64,000 nucleotides of DNA. Source: Acidobacteriota bacterium (GTDB taxonomy: Bacteria > Acidobacteriota > Vicinamibacteria > Vicinamibacterales > JAKQTR01). A model generated the notes under the pieces. That model searched no databases and was not told where the DNA came from. It saw nothing but the letters and a program-made list of their open reading frames with translations. The stretch is taken from positions 715-64,714 of the forward strand of contig JAPKZO010000024.1 in assembly GCA_026393755.1 (NCBI GenBank). The letters run 5' to 3'. The position numbers and the translations under genes are program-made. Positions 50,786 to 59,892 of the stretch are shown piece after piece. Every line of letters begins with the position of its first letter. Position 1 is the first letter of the stretch.

Positions 50786-52933
50786 ATGAAAACGCGCCGA
50801 TTCCTTGTCCCGTTGTTCGCTGTCCTGCTCGCGGCCATTGTCTTCAGCGGCGTTCCCCGCGCCGAAGAAGGCTTCTGGCCGTACAACTCCATCCCGAAGA
50901 CCGCCATCAAGGCGAAGTACGGGTTCGACGTCACCGACGCGTGGCTCAATCACCTGCAACTGGCCACGGTGCGCTTTGGCGGCGGCACCGGTTCGATCGT
51001 GTCGCCCAACGGTCTCGTGCTGACCAATCACCACATCGCGCTCAGTTCGTTGCAGCGTTTGAGCACGCCCGACAAGGACCTGGTCAAGAACGGGTTCTAT
51101 GCGCCGACCAGCGCCAACGAATTGAAGGTGGCGGGGATGACGCTGAGCGTCCTCCAGAGCATCGAGGATGTCACCGCCAAAGTGACCGCCGCGGTCACGC
51201 CAGGCATGACGCCTCAGGAGGCGAGCGCGGCCCGGACAAAGGCCACAACGGCCATCGTGGGCGAACAGCAGCCGGGCGTTACCAAGCAGGTCGTCGGTCT
51301 CTACGCTGGCGCCGTCTACAACCTCTACACCTACAAGGTCTACAGCGACGTGCGGCTGGTGTTCGGCGTCGAATACCAGACTGGCTTCTACGGCGGCGAC
51401 ACGGACAACTTCACGTATCCGCGTTACTGCCTCGACGTCGGCATGTTCCGGCTGTATGAAAACGACAAGCCGGCCCAGACGCCGAACTATCTGCACTGGT
51501 CGCCGAAAGGCACCGTCGAGAACGAGCTGGTGTTCACCACCGGTCATCCGGGCGGGACCTACCGCCTCAATACCGTAGCCCATCTGAAGTACCGCCGCGA
51601 CCTGGCGATGCCGTTCTCGGTGGCCAGCGGCGAGATGAGAGAGGCCGCCATCAAGAAGTGGGCGGCGCTGTCGGCAGAGAATGCGCGGGCTACGACGAGC
51701 GAGTTGTTCGGCATCCAGAACAGCCTCAAGTCGAACCGCGGCTACCTGAATGGACTGCAGGACAACGCGGTGATGGCGTCGAAGGAGGCTGCCGAGAAGC
51801 GGCTCCGCGCCGAACTGGCGAAGAACGCAGCCAAACAGAAGGAACTGGGCGACGCGTGGGACACGATCGAGAAGTCGATCGAGGTCGCGCGGCAGATCGA
51901 CGCGGAGCGCAACTTCATCGCCGGATCGGCCGGCCTGAACACGACGCTGTTCACCCAGGCGCGGCAACTCGTGCGCAACGCCTACACGCCTCCATCGGCT
52001 GAAGGTCGTGGCGGACGCGGCGGACGGGGCGGACGGGGCGGCGGCGCACCGGCGGCACAGGGCGCTCCGGCCGGTGGCGGTGGCCGCGGCGGGACGCAGC
52101 CCGCATTGAACATCGCTCGCGAGAAGATCAATCTCACCGAATCGCTCGCCTTCATGCAGAAGTACCTGGGACCGACGCACGCCATCGTGAAACGGATCCT
52201 CGGAGACAAGACGCCGGAGGCGCGAGCAAGCGAGCTCATCGATGGCACGCGCATCACCGACGCGGAAATTCGCAACCTGCTGCAGGCTGGCGGGAAGGCG
52301 ACCATTGACGCGTCGACTGACCCGATGATCATCCTGGCTCGCTCACTTGAAGCCGACGCCCAGGCGGTGACCAAGAAGTACGAGGATGACGTCGTGGCGG
52401 TGCAGGCAGCGGCGTACCCGAAGATCGGTCAGGCCGTGCTCGCGGTTGACGGACCGAAGGCGTATCCGGATGCAACGGGCACGCTCCGCCTGTCCTACGG
52501 CACCGTGAAGAGCTACACGGAGGACGGCAAGAAGATTCCGCCCTACACCTACTTCGCGGGCATCTACGACCGCTCAGCCCAGCACAACGGCCAGCCGCCG
52601 TACGACCTGTCACCGCGTTGGGCCGAGACCAAGGCCGCTCAGGATCTGAAGACGCCGTTCGACCTGGTCAGCACCAACGACATTGTCGGGGGCAACAGCG
52701 GCTCGGCGGTCGTCAACAGGAAGGGCGAACTGGTGGGCCTGGTGTTCGACGGAAATATCCAGATGCTGCCCGGGTATTTCATCTACCAGGAAGCGATCAA
52801 CCGCGCGATCTCGGTCGACTCGCGCGCCATCATCGAGGCGTTCAGGAAGGTCTACAAGGCCGACGCCCTGGTGACGGAACTCACCGGCAAGCCGCCGGTC
52901 GCGGTCAAGGCCGCGTCGCCAGCCAAGAAGTAA
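50786..52933 (+). CDS. S46 family dipeptidyl-peptidase
   Basis: 715 residues; signal peptide about 1-25 (FAVLLAAIVFSGVPRAE). The S46 family (DPP7/DPP11) releases dipeptides from periplasmic peptides. Catalytic triad: His in LTNHHIAL (near 82), Asp in FYGGDTDNFTYPRY (near 209) and Ser in VGGNSGSAVVN (near 635). In characterised members the His motif is followed by Cys (TNHHC); here Ile. A Gly/Arg/Ala-rich insertion (about 406-440) built of RGG repeats interrupts the helical domain; such an insert is unusual. ATG 50786. Promoter at 50674. Confidence 0.92.
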   Translation: MKTRRFLVPLFAVLLAAIVFSGVPRAEEGFWPYNSIPKTAIKAKYGFDVTDAWLNHLQLATVRFGGGTGSIVSPNGLVLTNHHIALSSLQRLSTPDKDLVKNGFYAPTSANELKVAGMTLSVLQSIEDVTAKVTAAVTPGMTPQEASAARTKATTAIVGEQQPGVTKQVVGLYAGAVYNLYTYKVYSDVRLVFGVEYQTGFYGGDTDNFTYPRYCLDVGMFRLYENDKPAQTPNYLHWSPKGTVENELVFTTGHPGGTYRLNTVAHLKYRRDLAMPFSVASGEMREAAIKKWAALSAENARATTSELFGIQNSLKSNRGYLNGLQDNAVMASKEAAEKRLRAELAKNAAKQKELGDAWDTIEKSIEVARQIDAERNFIAGSAGLNTTLFTQARQLVRNAYTPPSAEGRGGRGGRGGRGGGAPAAQGAPAGGGGRGGTQPALNIAREKINLTESLAFMQKYLGPTHAIVKRILGDKTPEARASELIDGTRITDAEIRNLLQAGGKATIDASTDPMIILARSLEADAQAVTKKYEDDVVAVQAAAYPKIGQAVLAVDGPKAYPDATGTLRLSYGTVKSYTEDGKKIPPYTYFAGIYDRSAQHNGQPPYDLSPRWAETKAAQDLKTPFDLVSTNDIVGGNSGSAVVNRKGELVGLVFDGNIQMLPGYFIYQEAINRAISVDSRAIIEAFRKVYKADALVTELTGKPPVAVKAASPAKK

Positions 52934-52951
52934 TCCGTTTCAGGAACCGCC

Positions 52952-52979
52952 GTAGGGGCACGGCATGCCGTGCCCCTAC
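52952..52979. terminator. 28-bp perfect palindrome between convergent genes
   Basis: GTAGGGGCACGGC, AT, GCCGTGCCCCTAC: a perfect 13-bp stem with a 2-base centre. It lies 18 bases after the S46 stop and covers the stop codon of the convergent PPC gene (52976-52978). Likely bidirectional terminator; palindromes of this kind (GTAGGGGC...GCCCCTAC) recur in many bacterial genomes as small dispersed repeats. Confidence 0.65.
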
Positions 52980-55246
52980 TTCTGCGGGATGATCTCGAAC
53001 GGAATGGCCGGCAGCGTGCCGATTGTGACGCGCTGGCGTGCCGCCGTCGCAGGTCGCTGAGCGTTGGCCGGAGGCACCCGCTCTCCGGACACGTTGACAA
53101 TCAGGTTGCCGCGGAGCCCAGCCTTGACCGCAGACGCATCTGTCTGAATCACAAAGTCGGCCCCATTGGAACCGAGCGACACGTCCTTGACGGAAATGCC
53201 GTCGGGTGGCTCGCTCAACTCGAGTTCGATCTTGTCGAATGTGCGGTAGCCCGGAGGCGTGGCGACGCGGATGCGCGCATTGCCGCCCGCCGGGATCTTC
53301 ACGGGCTGGGCCGTGAGCAGCGCCGACTGAACCCTGGTCGCCCCTCGCGCGATCACGGAGACGCGGAGATCGTCGGCGGCGATCAGGTGCTTGTAAGCGA
53401 ACGCCTGCATCATCTCTTCGGCCGGCACGGCCCGGTGCACCACGGTCTTGCCGTCGATGATGGCGCGTCCCTCAATCTCGACGCTGATTGGCGCCTTCAT
53501 CGGCGCCGGCGGGGCGGTCAGGGTCAGGCGCACCTTGTCGATCCCGGCTGGCACCACGCCACCGCTGAGCACAAAGTCGCTCGGGGCGTCCTTCAGCGAC
53601 AACGCGATGTCGCCGGCAAACCCGTCCTTGCGGACCGCGAACGCCGTAATCGCCACGCTGCCGCCCGCAGGCGCCACGATGCCGGACGGCGCGATCCAGA
53701 TATCGAAATCGGGCCGCGCCAGGCTGATGCGAAGACGGTACGCATGATCAGGACTGCCCTGGTGCTGCGTATCGCTGATGCGAAGCAGATACTTCCCGTT
53801 GGCCGGCAGCGTCGCCATGAGCAGCGAATCGGCCTGGTGGGTGATGAGGCCGGCCGACTTGTCGTCGTGGTCGTCGTTGAATGCGATCCGAGTTCCTGCC
53901 GCATCCGTCAGTTCGAGCTCGGAATCAAGCGGCGAACCGAGGCGGCGGGCGATAACTTCGGCGACGATGTGCGCGCCCGCGCGGCCGTCGAAGTTGAACA
54001 TGTCGGTGTCGCCGGGCTGCCGAATCCGTCCGTTGACGATGACCGGAAGCGTGACGCGCTGGGCAGTGACCGGCGTGTCGTTGGGCTCCCGTTCCAGTGT
54101 CTCCGGCAGTGTGTCGAGCGCGAACGGCACGCGGTTCGAATTGATGGCGCCCGCGCGCAGCGAAACAGGGTAGTAGCCCTTCGTGGCGCCCTTGGCATCG
54201 ACGATGAGTTTCGTCGTCGGCAGGTTCCATCCGGTCAATTCGGTGGGGGTTTTTGCGCCGACTGAACCACCCAGCGGAAACACCCCCGTCAGGAAGGGCA
54301 CCGCGCCGATCGTGATGCGATACACAAAGTCCTCACGCCCGCGGTAGAGCGCGTCCTTGATCTCGACGACATACTCGCCGTCGGCCGGGATCGTGTAGCG
54401 AAGCACCGGATCAGGCTGGAACCGGAAGTCGTCGTCGTAAGCGACCTCCTTTCCGCTCGCATCGTAGAGGGCAAGCGTGGCCTGAAACCATCCCGGCACC
54501 GCATCCGCCAGATACGGCATCAGCTCGCGCGCGCTGGCCGCCACGACCAGGTCCTGTCCCTTGCGCGCCTGGAATCGATACCGATCAACGTCGCCCGGCA
54601 TGTACTGCTGGCCCTGACGCACGGGCTGTTGAAGCCGGTTGCCATCGCCGGGAATGATGCGGCCGTTGACCACTGCTGGCACGGTAATCGCCAACTCCGC
54701 GTCGGCCTTCCCGTTCTTGAGCTCCTTCTCCATCACTTCGGGCAACTGGCCCACCGAGAACACGAGGGGATTGGACAGTCCGACAGGTGTGTCCAGCCGC
54801 AACTGCCGCAATCCGGGCTCGGCATCCGGCGCGATAGTGACCTCGAGCGTGACAATTTCGGACAGAGTCGGATTCTGGTTCCGTCTGACCGAATCGCCGA
54901 TCTTCATGCGAAGGTCGAGCAGTTCCTTGCGTACCGCCGGGTCGTTCGCCTTCTTCTGAAGTTCCTGCGCCTTGTCGCGCAACGCGGTCAACTGCTGGCC
55001 GGCGATCGGCCTGTCGTACTCAGCCACCGCGGCGCGCACACCACGTCCGGAGACCAGCACACTGCCGGTCCGATCCAGAAACCGCCCGCCGACGCGCACG
55101 CGAAACGATGTGCCCTGCTGGCCGCCCGCCGGATACACATACCCGGCATGCGGGCTGTTCTGCTGCTGGGCGCCGGCGGTCGGCGCCATCAAGGCCAGGG
55201 CCATCGCTGCCGTCAACCCGATGCGAAGTGCCTTCATGGGTCCCAT
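52976..55246 (-). CDS. secreted PPC-domain (pre-peptidase C-terminal) protein
   Basis: 756 residues; signal peptide about 1-26. Contains two or more pre-peptidase C-terminal type beta-domains: residues about 180-320 (DVDRYRFQARKGQDLVVAAS, DDDFRFQPDP, EYVVEIKDALYRGREDFVYRI) and about 400-515 (GDTDMFNFDGRAGAHIVAEV, NDDHDDKS, GKYLLRISDTQHQGSPDHAYRL). The remaining C-terminal part has immunoglobulin-like segments. No catalytic domain. ATG 55246 or 55237. Nine bases after the DUF1501 stop; typical acidobacterial/planctomycete secreted-protein operon. Its stop lies in the 28-bp palindrome. Confidence 0.85.
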   Translation of the reverse strand: MGPMKALRIGLTAAMALALMAPTAGAQQQNSPHAGYVYPAGGQQGTSFRVRVGGRFLDRTGSVLVSGRGVRAAVAEYDRPIAGQQLTALRDKAQELQKKANDPAVRKELLDLRMKIGDSVRRNQNPTLSEIVTLEVTIAPDAEPGLRQLRLDTPVGLSNPLVFSVGQLPEVMEKELKNGKADAELAITVPAVVNGRIIPGDGNRLQQPVRQGQQYMPGDVDRYRFQARKGQDLVVAASARELMPYLADAVPGWFQATLALYDASGKEVAYDDDFRFQPDPVLRYTIPADGEYVVEIKDALYRGREDFVYRITIGAVPFLTGVFPLGGSVGAKTPTELTGWNLPTTKLIVDAKGATKGYYPVSLRAGAINSNRVPFALDTLPETLEREPNDTPVTAQRVTLPVIVNGRIRQPGDTDMFNFDGRAGAHIVAEVIARRLGSPLDSELELTDAAGTRIAFNDDHDDKSAGLITHQADSLLMATLPANGKYLLRISDTQHQGSPDHAYRLRISLARPDFDIWIAPSGIVAPAGGSVAITAFAVRKDGFAGDIALSLKDAPSDFVLSGGVVPAGIDKVRLTLTAPPAPMKAPISVEIEGRAIIDGKTVVHRAVPAEEMMQAFAYKHLIAADDLRVSVIARGATRVQSALLTAQPVKIPAGGNARIRVATPPGYRTFDKIELELSEPPDGISVKDVSLGSNGADFVIQTDASAVKAGLRGNLIVNVSGERVPPANAQRPATAARQRVTIGTLPAIPFEIIPQK

Positions 55247-55254
55247 TCCAATGG

Positions 55255-56568
55255 CTACATGATTTCCGTCAGCCGCTTGATCGGCTGCGCGCCTTCGGCA
55301 GTCGTTGGCACCAGGCGGATGTCGAGCCCGTCCGGATTCGGCAGCTTCGCGTTCACATCAAAGCCCAGCTGCTCGTACATGCTGGCGATCACATCTTCGG
55401 GATAGACAGGCCGCTCCCTGACTTCCTCGCCGCGCGCATCGGTCGAACCGATCACGTGTCCGCCCTTGAAGCCGCCACCGGCCAGCACCGTCGAGAACGC
55501 CTGTCCCCAGTGGCCTCGGCCGCCATTCCACGGAGCTTCCCACTGGACCCTGGGCGTCCTGCCGAATTCGCCCCCCCACCAGATGATGGTGCTGTCGAGG
55601 AGGCCGCGTTCGGCGAGATCCGCCAGCAGCACCGACATGCCCTTGTCGAGCCATGGCAGCCGCTGCCTCATCGTCTGGAAGTGCTGCTTGTGGGTGTCCC
55701 AGCCCTGGAAGTTGATCGTGACGTACGGAACGCCACGCTCGACCAGCCGCCGCGCGGCCAGGCACGATTGCCCGAACGTATTGCGGCCGTAGCGCTCGCG
55801 CGTCTCATTGGTTTCCTGCGACAGATCGAACACCTTGCCGGCGTCACCCAGAATCAGCTCGTAGGCCTGATCCTCCGACTGGACAAAGGCATCGAGTGCA
55901 GGTTGGCCTTTGAGCGCGTTGCCGAACGTGTTCAACGTGTGGAGCAGTTCGCGCCGGTCGCGCTGCCGCTGTTCGGTGATGCCCGGCGTGATGACGCCCT
56001 GGACGGCAAAGGGAGTCTGCTGCGGATCGCTACCCGTGGCAAACGGCGCGAATCGTGGACCGAGAAAACCAGATTCGGAGAACCGCCCCTGCAACTGGGT
56101 CAGGACGACGTACGGCGGAATCAATCCCTTGTAGCCGACGTTGTAGCCTCTGAGCAACGACACGACCGAACCCACGCCGGGAAAGACGAGGCGGTCACCG
56201 GGCTTGCGGCCCGTCTGCACCCAGTAGGATGCCGATTCGTGGGCGTTGTTACCGTGCGTCATGCTCCGGATGACCGAGTACTTGTCGGCCTGCCTGGCCA
56301 GCAGCGGCAGCAGTTCGCCAATCTGCAGGCCGTCAACGTTGGTGGGAATCGGCTTGTCGAGCGGCCCGGTGTAGTCGGATCCTGCGCCCGGCTTCGGATC
56401 GAACGTATCGATGTGGCAGGGGCCGCCCCACATCCAGATCTGGATGATCGACTTTGCCTTCGCGGCCGGCGCCGCCGCCCAGCCGCGAGGTCCAAACCGG
56501 TCGGCGAGCAGCAGACCAGCGCCGCCGACGATGCCGGTCCGAATCACGTCACGTCTCGTGAGGGCCAT
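55255..56568 (-). CDS. DUF1501 protein with Tat-like signal
   Basis: 437 residues. The N terminus (ALTRRDVIRTGIVGGAGLLL) is a Tat-type signal with RR. The DUF1501 body, a sulfatase-like alkaline-phosphatase-superfamily fold, shows IQIWMWGGPCHIDTFDPKP near 42, NNAHESASYW near 105, NFQGWDTHKQHF near 287, and GGEFGRTPRV near 338. The DTFDPK and GGEFGR patterns are family constants. Such proteins are exported and of unknown substrate; they almost always pair with DUF1549/DUF1553 proteins, here upstream with a 21-base gap. Confidence 0.9.
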   Translation of the reverse strand: MALTRRDVIRTGIVGGAGLLLADRFGPRGWAAAPAAKAKSIIQIWMWGGPCHIDTFDPKPGAGSDYTGPLDKPIPTNVDGLQIGELLPLLARQADKYSVIRSMTHGNNAHESASYWVQTGRKPGDRLVFPGVGSVVSLLRGYNVGYKGLIPPYVVLTQLQGRFSESGFLGPRFAPFATGSDPQQTPFAVQGVITPGITEQRQRDRRELLHTLNTFGNALKGQPALDAFVQSEDQAYELILGDAGKVFDLSQETNETRERYGRNTFGQSCLAARRLVERGVPYVTINFQGWDTHKQHFQTMRQRLPWLDKGMSVLLADLAERGLLDSTIIWWGGEFGRTPRVQWEAPWNGGRGHWGQAFSTVLAGGGFKGGHVIGSTDARGEEVRERPVYPEDVIASMYEQLGFDVNAKLPNPDGLDIRLVPTTAEGAQPIKRLTEIM

Positions 56569-56589
56569 CTTCCGCCTGCCCCTTCTTCG

Positions 56590-58254
56590 TTAATGCCGAT
56601 ATCTGAATTCCGCGCTGTTGATGAGTGCCCACGCCAGGTCCAGCGCCGCCTGCCGCCGAGCGCCTCCGCCCGCCTGCGGATTGCCGACCGCGGACTGCAC
56701 ATAGCCGCCGACCGCTTTGATTTCGTCGTCCGTCGGCCTCCGCGACAGGATCGTCAGATAGAGATTGACGATGAACGGCTGACCACCGCCGCCGGCCTGT
56801 AACAGGGCCTGCATCTTCGGGCCCTGCTGAATCTTGCGTTGAATGTCGCCGCCGTTAAGCAACTGCAGCCGCTGGGATGCGGTGGGCCGGCTGTTGCGTT
56901 CCGAGGCGAGTCCGCTGTCGCGCGGCGGCCGCCCGAACGTCTCGAGAAACGCGCTTGTGACGCTCCCGTCACCGAGCGCAATCGAGCGCACGTCCGGCGG
57001 GACGAACGTGAACGGCTCGGGAATCGCACTCTGGTATTCCTCGGCGCCGCCGGTGATCTGGTTGATCGCATCCACCAGCACTTCGGCATCGAGCGGGCGA
57101 ATGATGGCGTGGGCGAAGTTGGCCTCTGCTTCCGGGGTAGCCGTCTGTGGCAGGGAGGACAACTGATACGTCGCTGAATTCAGAATAAGGCGCTGCAACG
57201 CCTTGAAGTCGTAGCGCGAGGCCACGAACGCCTTCTCGAGATAGTCGAGCAGTTCCGGATTGCTGGGCGGATTGTCTGGCCGGATATCATCGGGATCCTG
57301 GATGACACCGCGTCCCATCAGCCAGTACCAGGCTCGATTGGCGGCCGTGCGGGCAAACCACGGGTTGGCCGGCGAGATCAACCAGGTCGCGAACACCTCG
57401 CGCGGATCCTGTCCGGGCGCGATGGTGGCCCTGGTCCCGTCGGGAAACACCGGCTGCTTCAGCACGCCAGCGGCCGAGGGCGCCGGAGCCTTGTCCGGAT
57501 CGAAGTAGACGATTTCTTCCTTCCACTCGCCCGTCGGCTTGTAGCCGATTCGCGAGAAGAACATCGACATGCCGTCCAGGCGCTCTTTGGGCCACCGATC
57601 GGTGCGCGTGCCCATGAAGGTGAGCGCGACGGTCGAGGCAATCGCCAGCGGATCCCGGCTCTGCACCGCGCGATAGAAGTTGACGGGTGCGACGCGGAAA
57701 TTGCTGCCGTTCTGCGTGAGCAGTTCACGCACAAACCGGTCGTAGGGCATGTTGTCGCGGATGGCCGTCTTCACCCACCGGTGGTACGCCTGCACGGCGT
57801 TGGGCCACAGGTTGATGGGAAATTCCGACTTGATCCGCAGGACATCGCCCCACTTCATGGCCCAGTAGTCGGCATACTCCGGGCGCTCGAGCAGGCGATC
57901 AACCAGCGCCGCCCGCTTCGACGGGTTCTGGTCGTCGAGAAACGTCCGAGCCTCGTCCGCGGTCGGCAGCGTGCCGATGACGTCGAGGTACGCGCGGCGC
58001 ACGAAGACGGCGTCCGACGACGAGCCGGCCGGCTTGAGATTGAGGCGCTTCAGCTGGGCGAAGACGATGTCGTCAATCTTGTTGTTGGAGGTGACCGCTG
58101 CCGTGCTCTCGAACGGACTCTGAGCGCCAGGCGGGCCAAGCGTGACTGCTGTCGCGGGCAGCGGCGGATTCTGCCCGGCATAGGGAGCCGCCGTGGTAGC
58201 CAGCGTCGCCGAAGCGGCGAGCACCGCGACGAGCAGCGCTCTCATCGCGCTCAT
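56590..58254 (-). CDS. DUF1549/DUF1553 secreted protein
   Basis: 554 residues; signal peptide about 1-25. DUF1549 (about 58-265; KIDDIVFAQLKRLNLKPAG, RRAYLDVIGTLPTADE, YADYWAMKWGDVLR) precedes DUF1553 (about 285-540; VFATWLISPANPWFARTAANR, WYWLMGRGVIQDPDDIRPDNPPSNPELLD, RSILDA-like RPLDAEVLVDAINQ). There is no cytochrome c-like (CxxCH) domain, which many homologues carry. Function unknown. Its start overlaps the RidA-like gene by four bases (ATGA). Confidence 0.9.
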   Translation of the reverse strand: MSAMRALLVAVLAASATLATTAAPYAGQNPPLPATAVTLGPPGAQSPFESTAAVTSNNKIDDIVFAQLKRLNLKPAGSSSDAVFVRRAYLDVIGTLPTADEARTFLDDQNPSKRAALVDRLLERPEYADYWAMKWGDVLRIKSEFPINLWPNAVQAYHRWVKTAIRDNMPYDRFVRELLTQNGSNFRVAPVNFYRAVQSRDPLAIASTVALTFMGTRTDRWPKERLDGMSMFFSRIGYKPTGEWKEEIVYFDPDKAPAPSAAGVLKQPVFPDGTRATIAPGQDPREVFATWLISPANPWFARTAANRAWYWLMGRGVIQDPDDIRPDNPPSNPELLDYLEKAFVASRYDFKALQRLILNSATYQLSSLPQTATPEAEANFAHAIIRPLDAEVLVDAINQITGGAEEYQSAIPEPFTFVPPDVRSIALGDGSVTSAFLETFGRPPRDSGLASERNSRPTASQRLQLLNGGDIQRKIQQGPKMQALLQAGGGGQPFIVNLYLTILSRRPTDDEIKAVGGYVQSAVGNPQAGGGARRQAALDLAWALINSAEFRYRH

Positions 58255-58868
58255 CGGCGGCGATCACGTGGAACGACCGCGATCGCTTCGATCTCAACCA
58301 GCAGGTTCTCGCGGCAGATCCTGGCCTGGATGGCCGTGCTCGCGGGCAGCGGATCGAGACCCAGCCACGTGAAAAACAGGGTCCGCACCTCGTTGAAGTC
58401 CGTGTAGTCGCGTTCGATATCCCGCAGATAGCAGGTCGTCCGCACGATGTCGTGCCACGTTGCGCCTTCCGAGGCGAGCAGCGCGGTGATATTGCGATAC
58501 GTGCGCCACAACTGCGCCCGGAAATCGCCCACGTGCGCGGTTCGACCAGCGTCGTCCACGCTGGCTGTCCCCGAGATCATCAACATCGACTTGTCGCCGA
58601 TATCGAAACGCAGGCCGCGCGTAAACGACGCGGGTCTGGCGTAGTCGTACGCCTCGTTGAGGACCGACGGGGCTTCGATCGCGGTCCTCGAGATCGGGAG
58701 ATCGGCGGGGGAGCCGCGGCGCGCTTCAACTGGCGAAGGCGGCGGGGTGGCCGTCCCGCCATCCGCCCGGATGACGCCAAGCGCCATCATTTCGTCGCGT
58801 TCGCACTCGGATCGCGGTGCGGGAATCGTCGCCGCGCGCGCGCGGGTCTCTGGTGCCATCGTCGCCAT
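58251..58868 (-). CDS. RidA family protein with N-terminal extension
   Basis: 205 residues. The C-terminal part (about 80-200) is a RidA/YjgF-like domain: LMISGTASVDDAGRTAHVGDFRAQLWRTYRNI, LLASEGATWHDIVRTTCYLRDIERDY and ENLLVEIEAIAVV with the conserved Glu. RidA hydrolyses reactive enamines/imines, but family members vary. The catalytic Arg position of classic RidA (near IQAR) appears as STAIQARICRENLL. The first about 80 residues have low complexity, and the true start could be later (the M at 27-28 is possible). First gene of the RidA-DUF1553-DUF1501-PPC operon, unusual as an export-lacking protein among secreted ones. Confidence 0.75.
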   Translation of the reverse strand: MATMAPETRARAATIPAPRSECERDEMMALGVIRADGGTATPPPSPVEARRGSPADLPISRTAIEAPSVLNEAYDYARPASFTRGLRFDIGDKSMLMISGTASVDDAGRTAHVGDFRAQLWRTYRNITALLASEGATWHDIVRTTCYLRDIERDYTDFNEVRTLFFTWLGLDPLPASTAIQARICRENLLVEIEAIAVVPRDRRR

Positions 58869-58955
58869 TAGTGATCCTTGTCGGCCCCGGCCAGATTGAC
58901 GCGGGTATCAGGTTTAGACAGACGGTCTGAGCCGGCGGTTACATAGAGGAGGCGC

Positions 58956-59810
58956 CTATTTCACGATAATCGTGGCTCCCTCCAGAATGACGGCGTACGA
59001 GTAGCCGGAACCCAGATCCTTGTCCAGTGCGATCTTGCCCGTGACGGTGATGACTTCCCCCACCTTGGCAGCGGCCTGGGACGTGACCGTGATGTCGTTG
59101 GTGCCGTCCTTCGCCGTGCCGGTGCCATCCTGCAGGTGGAGCCAGTTGACACCCAGGATGCCGCCATTGAACTTGACGACCCTGCCGCGGATCGTGACCG
59201 TCTTCCCGCCGAGCGTCTTCCGCTTCGTCCAGACATCGGCCACCGTCATGCCGCCCGCTGCCGGTGCGACATTGATCACCGCCTGTGCAGGTTTCGCCTG
59301 CGGTTCGCCTGCAGGAGGCGGCGCGCCCGCAGGAGCGTAGGCGGGGGTTGATCCGTGCGCCGACATCATTGCCGGCTGCATCTGTGGCTGCATGGCGGGC
59401 GGCATGGTCTCGCCTTCACGGCCAACCCGGCTCACGAAATAGATCAGCGGAAAGTCGCGTTTGAGCGACTGGCTGTGGAAGTTCTGCATCGGCATTTCGA
59501 GCGGCACGACCACCTTATCCCCGACCGCGGCCTTGAACTGCGCGGTCGCCACCCACACGTCGGCCGTATTCACCTTCACCCTCAGGTAGGTGTAATTGGA
59601 GGCGTTCATCGTCTCCATCACCGTGCCGGTGACCGTCTGCGGAGCGGCGTTCGGCCCTTCGGCGGCAGGCGAAGCCGAGGCTGGTGCCGCTCTCTGCGGG
59701 GCCGCCTGCGTCTGAGCGGTGGATTCAATCTTGGCCGCAGGCTGGCTCGAGCAGCCGGCGACGCCAATCAGGACAACCAGGGAAATGAACACGAGTAGCC
59801 GTTTCGTCAA
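58956..59810 (-). CDS. putative lipoprotein with OB-like domains
   Basis: 284 residues from TTG 59810, chosen because GGAGG lies five bases upstream and the product begins with a good lipoprotein signal (KRLLVFISLVVLIGVAGCSS; lipobox VAGC). A Pro/Ala-rich linker follows, then a soluble domain (about 60-130, TVTGTVMETMNASNYTYLRVKV) and a C-terminal OB-like domain (about 195-284, TVTIRGRVVKFNGGILGVNWLHLQDG, ITVTGKIALDKDLGSGYSYAVILE). The OB-like domains are found in secreted nucleic-acid-binding proteins; no catalytic motif. Divergent from the ECF sigma gene. Confidence 0.75.
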   Translation of the reverse strand: MTKRLLVFISLVVLIGVAGCSSQPAAKIESTAQTQAAPQRAAPASASPAAEGPNAAPQTVTGTVMETMNASNYTYLRVKVNTADVWVATAQFKAAVGDKVVVPLEMPMQNFHSQSLKRDFPLIYFVSRVGREGETMPPAMQPQMQPAMMSAHGSTPAYAPAGAPPPAGEPQAKPAQAVINVAPAAGGMTVADVWTKRKTLGGKTVTIRGRVVKFNGGILGVNWLHLQDGTGTAKDGTNDITVTSQAAAKVGEVITVTGKIALDKDLGSGYSYAVILEGATIIVK

Positions 59811-59892
59811 GATATCCTCCCAATACCAGCAAGGTACCATAGATAGGGGAACTCTCGAAGGGCGCCGTGCGTTCTACTGAATTAGAGCGGTG

